Below, piece by piece: positions 1 to 6,685 of a DNA stretch of 39,260 nt. The DNA is from Acetobacterium malicum subsp. dehalogenans DSM 11527 (GTDB lineage: Bacteria > Bacillota > Clostridia > Eubacteriales > Eubacteriaceae): positions 1 through 39,260 of the forward strand of contig NZ_AXAC01000011.1 of assembly GCF_000472665.1 (NCBI RefSeq), in the 5' to 3' direction. Below the pieces are notes generated by a model. The model saw only the letters and a program-made list of their open reading frames with translations, made no database searches and was not told the DNA's origin. Position numbers and translations under genes: made by a program. How positions within the stretch are numbered: position 1 is the stretch's first letter; each line of letters starts with the position of its first letter.

Positions 1-749
1 ATGGCACGAATCCGTGGCCAGAAATTCCGTCTGATATATTTAACACCATTCTCAACCTTGCCTTTACAGCGGGGATTGTAGGGTCGGCATCTCACCGGCG
101 TAAAATCATGGTGTCGGCAGAAACTAAGGAATTGCTGGTTCCATTTGTTTTCGCCCGTTTCATGGCTGTGCTTTACAACCGTCTTCATATTGTCATATAA
201 AATCGTTTCGGGAAGACCCCCAAAATACTGAAAGGCACGTTCATGACAGCCGATCAGTGTCTCCATTTTCTCATTCTCGGTGAATTCCAGATAAGTTTTT
301 CTGGAGTGACCCATAATCATAACAAATGCGTGATATTTGATCTTTTTGCCTTCAGCATCCAGAGCGACAAACTCGCCCCAATCCACCTGGGCCTGCTTGC
401 CGGGTGGCGTTTCAAAACGCCTGGTTGCTCGGGTTTGGCTAGGTGCCCGATAGTTTTTCATAAACACCCTAAGAATGGTCATTTTTCCGGGGTATCCCAT
501 AAATACAATTTCATCAAATATTACAGTCGCATTCAGGCAGCCTTCATTTATTCGTGAACGGATATAATCTTTATAATCATCCAACTTACTTTTTACCAAT
601 GGTCTCGGTTTGTAAGTGGGAATATCCTGTGCTTTTACCCACTTACTGACTGTTTTTCTGTCCAGATCACAGATTTCTGCTATCTGTGTCGTTGACAATC
701 CTTTGCTTTTCAGATCTTTGATCATAAAAAATTCCTCTCTCTCAATCAT
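1..749 (-). CDS. istA: IS21 family transposase IstA, 5' part (cut by window edge)
   Basis: Minus-strand reading from the ATG at 749 gives 249 open residues before the window edge. An N-terminal helix-turn-helix is visible (about residues 16-40, with STTQIAEICDLDRKTVSKWV). A DDE/RNase H-like core follows, with the IstA-typical stretches QVDWGEF, HERAFQYFGGLPETILYDN and CRPYNPRCKGKVENG. The Asp of VDWGEF and the Asp of LYDNMK would be the first two catalytic acids; the Glu in KGKVEN is the likely third. Full IstA proteins are usually about 400-520 residues, so the C-terminal part lies outside. An internal ATG eight codons later is a possible alternative start. The family call is secure; the element's activity cannot be judged from this fragment. 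Confidence 0.9.
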   Translation of the reverse strand, partial: MIEREEFFMIKDLKSKGLSTTQIAEICDLDRKTVSKWVKAQDIPTYKPRPLVKSKLDDYKDYIRSRINEGCLNATVIFDEIVFMGYPGKMTILRVFMKNYRAPSQTRATRRFETPPGKQAQVDWGEFVALDAEGKKIKYHAFVMIMGHSRKTYLEFTENEKMETLIGCHERAFQYFGGLPETILYDNMKTVVKHSHETGENKWNQQFLSFCRHHDFTPVRCRPYNPRCKGKVENGVKYIRRNFWPRIRA

Positions 750-788
750 TTATCATACCCCCTTTTAAAAGGAGAGTACGCTTATTTT

Positions 789-831
789 GAGGAATTTTCA
801 ACCGTTTTATATGAGTATTTTATCACCGTTT
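789..831 (-). repeat. Paired transposase-binding-type repeats at the IS21 end
   Basis: Two 19-base copies, 789-807 and 813-831, share the pattern GAG-A-TTT---ACCGTTT on the plus strand (14 of 19 positions identical) and lie between the IS terminus and istA. IS21 elements characteristically carry multiple such subterminal repeats bound by IstA. The role is inferred from the family. Confidence 0.6.
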
Positions 832-838
832 CTTACAG

Positions 839-946
839 TCAATCAGTATATTAGAAAATGTTGGTCTCATGGGGGTGGATCTTCCCCCGGTGTTGGTTAA
901 AGCAATTGATATCTTGAAAAATAAAACTGATGGAGATAAAGAATAA
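839..946 (+). pseudogene. 3' remnant of a phage holin gene (Cph1/TcdE-like), cut by the IS21 insertion
   Basis: Directly after the IS end an open frame runs 35 codons to a TAA at 944-946 and includes LENVGLMGVDLPPVLVKAID. This fits the C-terminus of the Cph1/TcdE-type holins, which end with a Glu-Asn, a Gly-Val-x-Leu/Ile-Pro motif and a Lys-rich tail. The stop lies one base before the amidase start chosen here, the usual holin-endolysin order. The membrane-spanning N-terminal part is absent, so no functional holin can be made from this copy. The family call rests on a short tail and is tentative. Confidence 0.6.
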
Positions 947-947
947 T

Positions 948-1994
948 ATGGGATATATAAATGTAATTTATGATGGTCATGTTCAGGATATCGGGGATGT
1001 TGGCCCGTTTAAAAATGGAGAACTCTGTGGCACGACTGGGAAAAGTAAACGCCTGGAAGCTGTAAAGATCTGGCTAGAAACCGATCTGGATTTGGGCATT
1101 GAGTATGAAGGACAGATTCAGGATATCGGCTGGGATGCTACAAAAAAAGCCGGTGAGCTTTGTGGAACCCAGGGACAGGGGAAGCGCCTGGAATCAATCC
1201 GCATTCGATTGACTGGTGCAGATGCTGAAAAGTATGATGTTTATTATGGAGTTCATGCTCAAGACATTGGTAATATGAACTGGGCTATGAATGGTGAAAG
1301 AACTGGTACAGAGGGCATGAGCCTCAGATTGGAAGGGATTAAAATAATAATTGCTCCAAAAGGCATCGTCATGAGTCCAGATACTATTCTAAAATTTATG
1401 AAAGCGGAACCGAAACCTGCAGCACCTGTCACCCCTGCAGCTCCAGTTGGTAATTTGTACGGAAATATTATCTGCATCAACCCGGGCCATGGCGGATCCG
1501 ATCCGGGGGCTTGTGGCGATCTTCGGGAATCAGATATGAATTTGACCGTGGCGCTGATCCTTGGGTTGATGCTGACAGAACGCGGAGCCCAGGTGGTTTA
1601 TACCCGAACCAGCGACGTTCATGTTTATCTGTCAGATCGCCCTGTGATCGCCAATAACGCCGGAGCGGATCTGTTTATCAGTATCCACCACAACGGGTCC
1701 AGTGATCCGTCGTCATCCGGAACATGTGCGATCTGTTACCCTGAAAGTGATGCCGGAATTCGGTTAGCTATTCTGTGTCTGAACGGACTTTACAACCGCT
1801 TAGGGCTGCAACAACGTGGACTGATCCAGCGAGATGATTCGGATGTAACCTATACGGATATGCCAGCAGTGATCACAGAGGCTTCATTTGCCAGTTGTTC
1901 GGCGGATTGTGCACTATTCCAGAACGGTGGGGCTGAATTGGAAGCGTTGGGGATTCTGGATGGGATTTTGGCGTATTTTTGGGTCGCAGCTTAA
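948..1994 (+). CDS. N-acetylmuramoyl-L-alanine amidase (Amidase_3) with three N-terminal ChW repeats; phage endolysin type
   Basis: A 348-residue peptidoglycan hydrolase that would cleave the amide bond between N-acetylmuramic acid and L-alanine. Three ChW-type repeats, each ending in a G-R-LE-I pattern, occupy about residues 3-132; such repeats are common in cell-wall proteins of Clostridia. The catalytic Amidase_3 domain follows at about 170-345. Its zinc-site signature is visible as NPGHGG (~177), LRESD (~193), ISIHHN (~244) and the catalytic Glu of ITEAS (~309). There is no signal peptide, which fits holin-dependent release. The start at 948 follows GGAG at 932-935 with a long 12-base spacer; an in-frame ATG at 930 would overlap the holin remnant's stop. 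Two of the three repeats lack the Trp after Gly that names the motif. The upstream IS has probably removed the native promoter and the partner holin. Confidence 0.88.
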   Translation: MGYINVIYDGHVQDIGDVGPFKNGELCGTTGKSKRLEAVKIWLETDLDLGIEYEGQIQDIGWDATKKAGELCGTQGQGKRLESIRIRLTGADAEKYDVYYGVHAQDIGNMNWAMNGERTGTEGMSLRLEGIKIIIAPKGIVMSPDTILKFMKAEPKPAAPVTPAAPVGNLYGNIICINPGHGGSDPGACGDLRESDMNLTVALILGLMLTERGAQVVYTRTSDVHVYLSDRPVIANNAGADLFISIHHNGSSDPSSSGTCAICYPESDAGIRLAILCLNGLYNRLGLQQRGLIQRDDSDVTYTDMPAVITEASFASCSADCALFQNGGAELEALGILDGILAYFWVAA

Positions 1995-2004
1995 AAATAA
2001 TACT

Positions 2005-2038
2005 AAAAAATAGCGGTTAATCATAGCCGCTATTTTTT
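2005..2038. terminator. Bidirectional intrinsic terminator
   Basis: An 8-bp stem (TAGCGGTT at 2011-2018 with AGCCGCTA at 2025-2032, one GT pair) is flanked by A6 on the left and T6 on the right, so it can stop transcription from both sides. It lies between the amidase (plus strand) and the 43-residue ORF (minus strand), whose stop codon is inside the stem. Confidence 0.8.
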
Positions 2039-2161
2039 AGGTTGAGGTGGTGGAGCTACAGGTTTTTGAGGTGGTGTATTCGGCGGTGCTGGTTTTCTAG
2101 AGTTTTCAGTATATTTAACTGTTTTTACCGCAAATCCTTGATTTTTTTTCTTTCTAGGCAT
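2030..2161 (-). CDS. Small Lys/Pro-rich protein (43 aa), translationally coupled to the DUF6338-like gene
   Basis: Starts ATG at 2161, only two bases after the stop of the upstream membrane-protein gene, and ends at 2030 inside the convergent terminator. The ribosome binding site AAAGGAGG is made from the last sense codons of the upstream gene, so translation of the two is probably coupled. The product begins MPRKKKNQGF and ends in a proline-rich tail with APPNTPPQKPVAPPPQPKK. No membrane segment or known domain is visible. The strong site, tight coupling and exact fit to the terminator argue that it is real; its function is unknown. Confidence 0.65.
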   Translation of the reverse strand: MPRKKKNQGFAVKTVKYTENSRKPAPPNTPPQKPVAPPPQPKK

Positions 2162-2163
2162 CC

Positions 2164-2841
2164 TTAATAACCTCCTTTCATTTCTGAATTATCACAATTG
2201 TTTCCGGTATCATAAGAGTTTGTTTCAAAAACAAGATCATCCTCAGATCTACTTAAGTACATTTTTTCGACATTATATAGCATTTCACCATTGTCACTAT
2301 CGTAAACATCTACATCATTGATAACTAGTTCTCTTTTTGCTTCCGATTCAGAATACACTTCAATAGTTGCTGTATAATAATACCCGGTTTTATAATCTCT
2401 TATAGTTAAGTAGTCATGGCTATTATTTTTAATAAATTCTGTCCAAACATCCTGATCACCAATTTTGAAGTTGATATTAAAATAGTTCGCTATTTTATTT
2501 ATCCAATTTATATCATCTAGTTTACTTATGATTAATGCTAAAAGAAATCCAATTAAAGAAGCTTGTATGATTTCAAAAAAATCAGGGTTTATCGATTCAT
2601 CAGTTAAGGCTTTTAAGTTTGTAGCTGTGTATAGAGTTGGCTGCCAATAATAGAAGCTATCACGTATGGAACACAAAATACTTGTTGCAAAATAGCAAAC
2701 AATAGATACGAAAATAATCATAAATATGCTTTCCCAGTCATTGCTATTTTTTGATCCTGTAATTTTATTGTAACACTTAAAAAAAATCAAACCAGGAATT
2801 ATTAGGATGATAATTTTGATAGCTGCTTGACTAATTTCCAA
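2164..2841 (-). CDS. Membrane protein, DUF6338-like
   Basis: A 225-residue protein read from a TTG start at 2841 with GAAGGAG seven bases upstream. Hydrophobic segments lie at about residues 6-25, 38-60 and 92-110, the first containing the PGLIFF motif. A soluble C-terminal half follows (about 120-225), in which a Trp-Thr-Glu-Phe stretch and DYKTGYYYTATIEVYSESE resemble the small beta domain of DUF6338 proteins. That family is a predicted membrane protein of unknown function. The gene is AT-rich, has its own promoter (2873-2901) and is followed two bases later by the 43-residue ORF. The family match is from memory of the pattern and should be treated as probable, not certain. Confidence 0.6.
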   Translation of the reverse strand: MEISQAAIKIIILIIPGLIFFKCYNKITGSKNSNDWESIFMIIFVSIVCYFATSILCSIRDSFYYWQPTLYTATNLKALTDESINPDFFEIIQASLIGFLLALIISKLDDINWINKIANYFNINFKIGDQDVWTEFIKNNSHDYLTIRDYKTGYYYTATIEVYSESEAKRELVINDVDVYDSDNGEMLYNVEKMYLSRSEDDLVFETNSYDTGNNCDNSEMKGGY

Positions 2842-2872
2842 ATTCTTACTCCTTCTCGATTATGTTGTATAT

Positions 2873-2901
2873 AAAATATCATAGCTAATATTGAATGTCA
2901 A
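2873..2901 (-). promoter_or_regulatory. Sigma-A-type promoter for the DUF6338-like operon
   Basis: On the minus strand TTGACA (2901-2896) is followed after 17 bases by TATTTT (2878-2873), about 30 bases upstream of the TTG start. The -35 is perfect and the -10 is weaker. It diverges from the parA promoter. Confidence 0.6.
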
Positions 2902-2951
2902 TTTTACGCTGTATTAAGTAATCAAACCTGACAAAGAGTAGATTGTGCTGC

Positions 2952-2977
2952 CACCCTTCGGGTGTTTTTTGTTTTTT
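2952..2977 (+). terminator. Intrinsic terminator with no plus-strand gene upstream
   Basis: CACCC (2952-2956), a TTC loop and GGGTG (2960-2964) form a short GC-rich hairpin followed by T6 G T6. It lies between the two divergent promoters, before the parA promoter, and no plus-strand coding sequence ends ahead of it. It may end an unannotated short RNA or block read-through into parA. Confidence 0.6.
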
Positions 2978-2981
2978 GAAA

Positions 2982-3010
2982 TTGTAAAATGTGTAAATAT
3001 AGAATACAAT
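2982..3010 (+). promoter_or_regulatory. Sigma-A-type promoter for the ParA operon
   Basis: TTGTAA (2982-2987), 17-base spacer, TACAAT (3005-3010), 27 bases before the parA ATG. It sits just after the orphan terminator and drives the co-directional genes at 3038-4987. Confidence 0.55.
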
Positions 3011-3037
3011 GTTAAAATAGATATGGGGGTAAGTGAA

Positions 3038-3886
3038 ATGAAAAGAAATGTAATCTCTTTCATGAATATGAAAGGTGGCGTTGGTAAAACAACAATTTGT
3101 GTGAACATTGCTGGGCAATTGGCAGAAATGGGAAGAAAAGTTCTATTAATAGATAATGATCCTCAAATGAATGCTTCGCAGTATTTGTTGAGTGCTAGTG
3201 AGATAGAAAAACAGTTTAATGAGAAAAAAACTATATTCAGTTTATACAGATCTGATGTTGATTACGATTTTAATTCAATCAATGGATCCGAAGATGAAGA
3301 AGGAGAAAGCGAAAGCGAAGAAATTATACTAAGAAACATTCGGAATAACTTAGATATAATTTGTGGAGATTTAAATATGACTAGGGTAAGAGAAACGACT
3401 GGCTCTATTCAAGCTATATTAGAAAATTATATTACTTCAAACGACTTAAAAGATAAGTATGATTTTATTTTCATTGACTGCCCTCCTACTCAGACCATTT
3501 ATACTATGTCGGCATTTTTTGCCTCTGATTATTATATTTTAGTAATTAAACCTGACTATTTATCTTCTATTGGGATTTCACTTTTCGACAAGATGGTAGT
3601 TCAATATAATAAACATCGAGGAAAATCAGAGAAGCTGAAATCTCTTGGGATTATTGCAAATCTTATGCAAAAGGGAAATGATGATTATCATAAAACAAAA
3701 ATAAGTGAAATTAAAGATAAATTTAAATTTAAGCACGATGTTTTTGAAACAAAGATAAATAACGTTGGTGCTATTGCGAAATCAAGCGAAAACCAAAAAT
3801 TAATGTACGAAACAAGAGGTTCAGTAAGATCTATTAAAAAACTAACTAGTGAATTTCTAAAAAAATATGAAGGGGTGAACAATTGA
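3038..3886 (+). CDS. ParA/MinD-family ATPase
   Basis: A 282-residue P-loop ATPase of the ParA type. The deviant Walker A motif KGGVGKTT is at residues 12-19 after MKRNVISFMNM, the Asp-rich LLIDNDPQMN at about 39-48, and the Walker B-like FIFIDCPP at about 143-150. ParA proteins dimerise on ATP and bind DNA or membrane to position plasmids, chromosomes or protein complexes. The start at 3038 is chosen because GGGGGT lies eight bases upstream; an upstream extension would cover the promoter and terminator. An unusual acidic run (GSEDEEGESESEE, about 82-95) is inserted before the switch region. No recognisable ParB follows: the next gene overlaps by one base and encodes an unrelated small protein. 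It may therefore serve an accessory element rather than chromosome segregation. Confidence 0.85.
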   Translation: MKRNVISFMNMKGGVGKTTICVNIAGQLAEMGRKVLLIDNDPQMNASQYLLSASEIEKQFNEKKTIFSLYRSDVDYDFNSINGSEDEEGESESEEIILRNIRNNLDIICGDLNMTRVRETTGSIQAILENYITSNDLKDKYDFIFIDCPPTQTIYTMSAFFASDYYILVIKPDYLSSIGISLFDKMVVQYNKHRGKSEKLKSLGIIANLMQKGNDDYHKTKISEIKDKFKFKHDVFETKINNVGAIAKSSENQKLMYETRGSVRSIKKLTSEFLKKYEGVNN

Positions 3887-4296
3887 TGTTTTTAGAAAAA
3901 GAAATAGTTGAGCTATTTGAGTTGTATCAAGATGTCAAGTTGTTAATGAATAAAGATGGCATTGATTATTTAGAAGATATGGGATCGTCGAATTATCCCA
4001 AAATTATTGCCATCGGAATATTAAACGATCTGATATTGTCTAAAAAAGTATTCAAAAGAAATATATTGGTTGGCGAATTTTTGAAAAATAGTTTCAACAT
4101 TCAATTAAGTAAGTCCATGCTTCATTCCAGAACTATGATTTGTGGCAAAATAACTAGACATATTCTTGATTTAAATGATTTGGGGGAAGTGGAAGATATT
4201 TTAAATACTTTATATGGCATTCTCAAGAAATTGAAGTGTGAAGAGAACATTTTTGAAAAAGACATATACGATGTAATTAAGGGGATAGAAATATAA
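3886..4296 (+). CDS. Hypothetical protein (136 aa) coupled to parA
   Basis: Starts at the ATG overlapping the parA stop (TGATG), with GGGG about 11 bases upstream, so translation is probably coupled. The product is soluble, apparently mostly helical, and rich in Leu, Ile, Lys and Asp/Glu, with no membrane segment and no domain I recognise. Its position is where a ParB-like or centromere-binding partner would be expected, but no helix-turn-helix or CTPase motif is evident. It is AT-rich like its neighbours. Function unknown; partnership with the ATPase is inferred from overlap alone. Confidence 0.75.
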   Translation: MFLEKEIVELFELYQDVKLLMNKDGIDYLEDMGSSNYPKIIAIGILNDLILSKKVFKRNILVGEFLKNSFNIQLSKSMLHSRTMICGKITRHILDLNDLGEVEDILNTLYGILKKLKCEENIFEKDIYDVIKGIEI

Positions 4297-4297
4297 A

Positions 4298-4987
4298 ATG
4301 GATCTTGTTACAGATTATAAAGCCATTACAAATGAAAATACAAACAACACGGTAACTTATCTCAGAAAAATATATAGTGCCGATAATTTTGATGAAGAAT
4401 TTATCTATAATATAAATAAATACTATACTGCTCTTTCAACTTGGTTTTCATATATTAATTGTGATGAAGAAGCGTTGAATAAACTTTTAGACAATATATT
4501 ATTTAATTATTGCAGTTTAATTCATTGTATTGTTTTTAAAGATAACAAGATAATTCATTTTTTGATTAGAAACACTATAGAAAGCTTTTTTCGGTTTTGT
4601 AATAAGGATATTGTAAGCAAGCAGGTAGATATTTTGTTTGAAAACGCCAACAAGTTACTTCCAATTGGCGATAATAAAAATATGTTGATGAATTTTACTT
4701 CTCAAATGAAACAGATTTATAACGAAAATTGTTTATATATCCATGCAGCTCCGGAAAAAATGAAACTAGATTTAAACAATCTTTTGGATTATCAAAGCAA
4801 CCAAAACCAAGATAAGAACAATGAATATTTAAATGCAAAAAAAGATTTTATAAAAGTAAATAATGCTATGCTTTGCACGTTGTTGTTGATATACAACCAA
4901 GATTTTAAACGTATGAAATTAAATGCACAAGGTTATATTGAAGAGGCAATGAATTTTAGTGATCGCTTAAAAATACGGAATCTATAA
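4298..4987 (+). CDS. Hypothetical protein (229 aa), third gene of the ParA operon
   Basis: Begins one base after the preceding stop, with AAGGGG upstream. The predicted protein appears helical and AT-coded, with no signal peptide. Two local patterns recall helical HEPN-like proteins: LIRNTIESFFRF at about 89-100, and a Tyr-x3-Cys-x-Tyr-Ile-His-Ala stretch at about 145-155 resembling the Y-x-LS-x-YVHG element seen in some defence-associated helical families. The usual R-x4-6-H catalytic motif is not clearly present. I do not assign a function. Its place in a three-gene operon with a ParA ATPase suggests it is an effector or adaptor of that system. Confidence 0.75.
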   Translation: MDLVTDYKAITNENTNNTVTYLRKIYSADNFDEEFIYNINKYYTALSTWFSYINCDEEALNKLLDNILFNYCSLIHCIVFKDNKIIHFLIRNTIESFFRFCNKDIVSKQVDILFENANKLLPIGDNKNMLMNFTSQMKQIYNENCLYIHAAPEKMKLDLNNLLDYQSNQNQDKNNEYLNAKKDFIKVNNAMLCTLLLIYNQDFKRMKLNAQGYIEEAMNFSDRLKIRNL

Positions 4988-5131
4988 TAATAAAGAAAGC
5001 TTTGGTTGCGGCGTCGGTTTTTCTTAACCAAAAGTTCAACATGCTCTATAAAAAAGTCACTGTTAAGATTAATGGTATGGCGAATTTGAAAATGTGCTAC
5101 TATATTTTTACATTGAAGGGAATAGTTTAAA

Positions 5132-5863
5132 ATGACAATAAAGTACACCTTTCAGAGAAATATCGAGTTTATCAGATTATTATATGATAGTGAATTATGT
5201 GATAGACTGAGTAAGGGAAAAAGAAATTTCGCAGCTTTGAAACCAGTAATCGAATCGATTTACAAAGATCCAGATGTTAACGATAGAAGTTTATTTATTG
5301 ATAATTCAAGATTTAATGGATTTGAACTTGGACTTGATGGTTTATGTGGGTGGAAAATATTGTTTGATATTCATAAAGGGGAAAAGCAGTGGTTAGAAGA
5401 TTATGAAAAAATCAGAGGCTCAAAACTTGGATATTTAATCTGGCCCAATAGCACAGACAAACGCAAGCACCCTACGATAAATCAAGAAAGATATCGTGTG
5501 TTCGGTGATAGAATTGATTACACTTTATATGATATAGGTTTATTTTTATCAAAAAATGAGAGTGAATGCAGATTATCAAATTCATATGTTGGACAAACGG
5601 CGGATTTTTTAAAGGAGTTTAAAGGTATAAAAGAATTTGCGGAAGAGATGAAGCTAGAAGTTTTTTTAAAAGACGAAAAAGTAATAAATTTAGATTGTCT
5701 AGATGATGAAGATGAAAAAAAGCGTATACTCACGTTAGAGCAACATAAAACATTTTCGTTTTCACCTAGATTGGGAACAGATAGGAAAATAGAAAAATTT
5801 TCATTATACATTAAAAACATTGCGAAAATCTGTGAAGAGAGTGAAGCGAAACTAATAAGATAA
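5132..5863 (+). CDS. Hypothetical protein, DUF6994-like (243 aa)
   Basis: Read from ATG 5132 with GAAGGG about 11 bases upstream. The middle of the protein carries LGYLIWPN (about 105-112), then a TINQERYRVFGDRIDYTLYD stretch (about 120-139) and a FLKEFKGIKEFAEEM segment (about 164-178). This order matches the pattern I associate with DUF6994: a hydrophobic strand ending in P, an INQ-R motif, a D-R-[FI]-D-x-TL motif, then a F-x-F-x-G-[IF]-x-x-F segment. That family has no established biochemical role to my knowledge. The gene is separated from the ParA operon by 144 bases containing a weak inverted repeat, so it may be a separate unit. It is the last gene before the tRNA-like fragment that may mark the island's end. 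Confidence 0.65.
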   Translation: MTIKYTFQRNIEFIRLLYDSELCDRLSKGKRNFAALKPVIESIYKDPDVNDRSLFIDNSRFNGFELGLDGLCGWKILFDIHKGEKQWLEDYEKIRGSKLGYLIWPNSTDKRKHPTINQERYRVFGDRIDYTLYDIGLFLSKNESECRLSNSYVGQTADFLKEFKGIKEFAEEMKLEVFLKDEKVINLDCLDDEDEKKRILTLEQHKTFSFSPRLGTDRKIEKFSLYIKNIAKICEESEAKLIR

Positions 5864-6174
5864 AAAAGTGTTTTGATTCTGATTACTGGAAAAGATTTAT
5901 AATTAGAAAAGCCCAGGTGTTTAGCCTAGGCATAGCTGACATATTCTTGACATATTTTTGCTTGAATTTTATTTACACCTATTGTTACTCATTGCTGCCA
6001 AAGATAGAATAAAAGCTGTCTACGCAACAGTATTAACATCTATTCTTTTCTATTGCATAGGATATTCAAGTTCGGCTCCCATCTCTCGCACAATTTAGAA
6101 TTTACAAAAATGGCATGAAATGGACGTTTTTATGCCCAAAAGCTGGTTTGGGTTATTTGACATATAAATGAATA
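5864..6174. other. Gene-free spacer at the end of the AT-rich island
   Basis: No convincing coding region on either strand. It holds the tRNA 3'-end-like sequence at 6070-6092 and a small hairpin (CCCAAA 6135-6140 with TTTGGG 6147-6152). Coding texture changes across it, from the AT-rich accessory genes on the left to the DUF2975/XRE operon on the right. Confidence 0.6.
6070..6092 (+). other. tRNA 3'-end-like fragment, candidate attachment site (attR)
   Basis: GTTCGGCTCCCATCTCTCGC followed by ACA resembles the T-loop (GTTCGANTC) plus acceptor 3' strand of a tRNA. CTCTCGC-A would pair with a 5' GCGAGAG, an acceptor end seen in some leucine tRNAs. No tRNA body precedes it. Position 58 is G rather than A, and the CCA is CAA, so it is a fragment at best. 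A tRNA 3' fragment at the outer edge of a phage-derived block is the expected attR arrangement. Confidence 0.35.
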
Positions 6175-6217
6175 AAGAACTGTTGGAATAGCTAAAAATA
6201 TTATTTCAACAGTTCTT
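6175..6217 (-). terminator. Intrinsic terminator of the DUF2975-XRE-DUF3955 operon
   Basis: An 11-bp perfect stem (6175-6185 with 6207-6217) followed on the minus strand by a T-rich stretch, 18 bases beyond the last minus-strand gene. Confidence 0.75.
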
Positions 6218-6234
6218 AGTTCTGGATCAGAGAT

Positions 6235-6444
6235 TTAAGCTTTGTGTTTGCGGATCACTGACACGGTGAAAACCAGGAGCAAGGAAACGAGCCCTAGAGC
6301 CAGAAATAAATAACCCATTGGGATTAAATAGAAGGATTCTACAAGTGTTCCGTCGGGAGCAATTTTTGACCCGATGATGGTGTACGCTATCCAGAAACCC
6401 ATACCTAAAACAAGTGACAGCAAGGAAAATAAGTACTTCTTCAT
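6235..6444 (-). CDS. DUF3955 domain membrane protein
   Basis: A 69-residue protein with two membrane segments (about 5-24 and 41-63) and the family-typical IIGSKIAPDGTLVESFYLIP stretch between them. The start at 6444 is preferred because GGAGG lies six bases upstream; an ATG at 6456 would place the start over that site. It is the last gene of a three-gene minus-strand operon with a DUF2975 protein and an XRE regulator, a recurrent Firmicute arrangement. The biochemical role is not established. Confidence 0.85.
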   Translation of the reverse strand: MKKYLFSLLSLVLGMGFWIAYTIIGSKIAPDGTLVESFYLIPMGYLFLALGLVSLLLVFTVSVIRKHKA

Positions 6445-6457
6445 AAATGCCTCCATA

Positions 6458-6676
6458 TTAATTTTTCAAGTCGTCTTTTTCATAAACCAGGATATCTCCC
6501 GGCTGACAATCAAGGACTTCACACAATTTTTCCAGGGTCGAAAAACGGATGGCCCTGGCTTTTTCATTTTTAAGGATCGAGAGATTGGCCATGGTGATCC
6601 CGACCTTCTGAGACAATTCGGTGACACTCATTTTTCGTTGGGCCAGTAACACATCAATACTAATTTTTATTGCCAT
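6458..6676 (-). CDS. XRE/Cro-CI family transcriptional regulator (YozG-like, 72 aa)
   Basis: A compact single-domain regulator. The helix-turn-helix spans about residues 17-40 (MSVTELSQKVGITMANLSIL). It continues with the FSTLEKLCEVLDCQPGDIL stretch that ends this small family. It has no ligand-binding or dimerisation extension. It lies between the DUF2975 and DUF3955 genes and probably autoregulates the operon through the ATCGTTTAACGAT palindrome behind the promoter. Signals sensed are unknown. Confidence 0.9.
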   Translation of the reverse strand: MAIKISIDVLLAQRKMSVTELSQKVGITMANLSILKNEKARAIRFSTLEKLCEVLDCQPGDILVYEKDDLKN

Positions 6677-6685
6677 TCTTCCACC

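Larger units (their letters stand above)
1..837 (-). mobile_element. IS21-family insertion sequence, partial (left end inside the window)
   Basis: The element runs off the window at base 1. Its right boundary is placed at 837, where the minus strand begins TGTAAGAAACGGTGA, the TG-starting end typical of IS21 elements. Just inside are two diverged copies of a 19-base motif, followed by the istA-type transposase start at 749. The downstream istB ATPase gene and the other terminus would lie left of the window. The insertion splits a phage holin gene whose 3' end resumes at 839. The target duplication cannot be checked because the other junction is not present. Confidence 0.85.

Noticed and set aside
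243-557. Plus-strand ORF of 104 codons
   Set aside because: It is antisense to the IS21 transposase, whose minus-strand reading has clear family motifs.
2945-3037. N-terminal extension of the ParA protein
   Set aside because: It would translate through the intrinsic terminator and promoter; ATG 3038 has a strong GGGGGT site and matches the normal ParA N-terminus.
6374-6649. Plus-strand ORF over the XRE/DUF3955 genes
   Set aside because: It is a shadow; the minus-strand genes have clear family sequences and ribosome binding sites.
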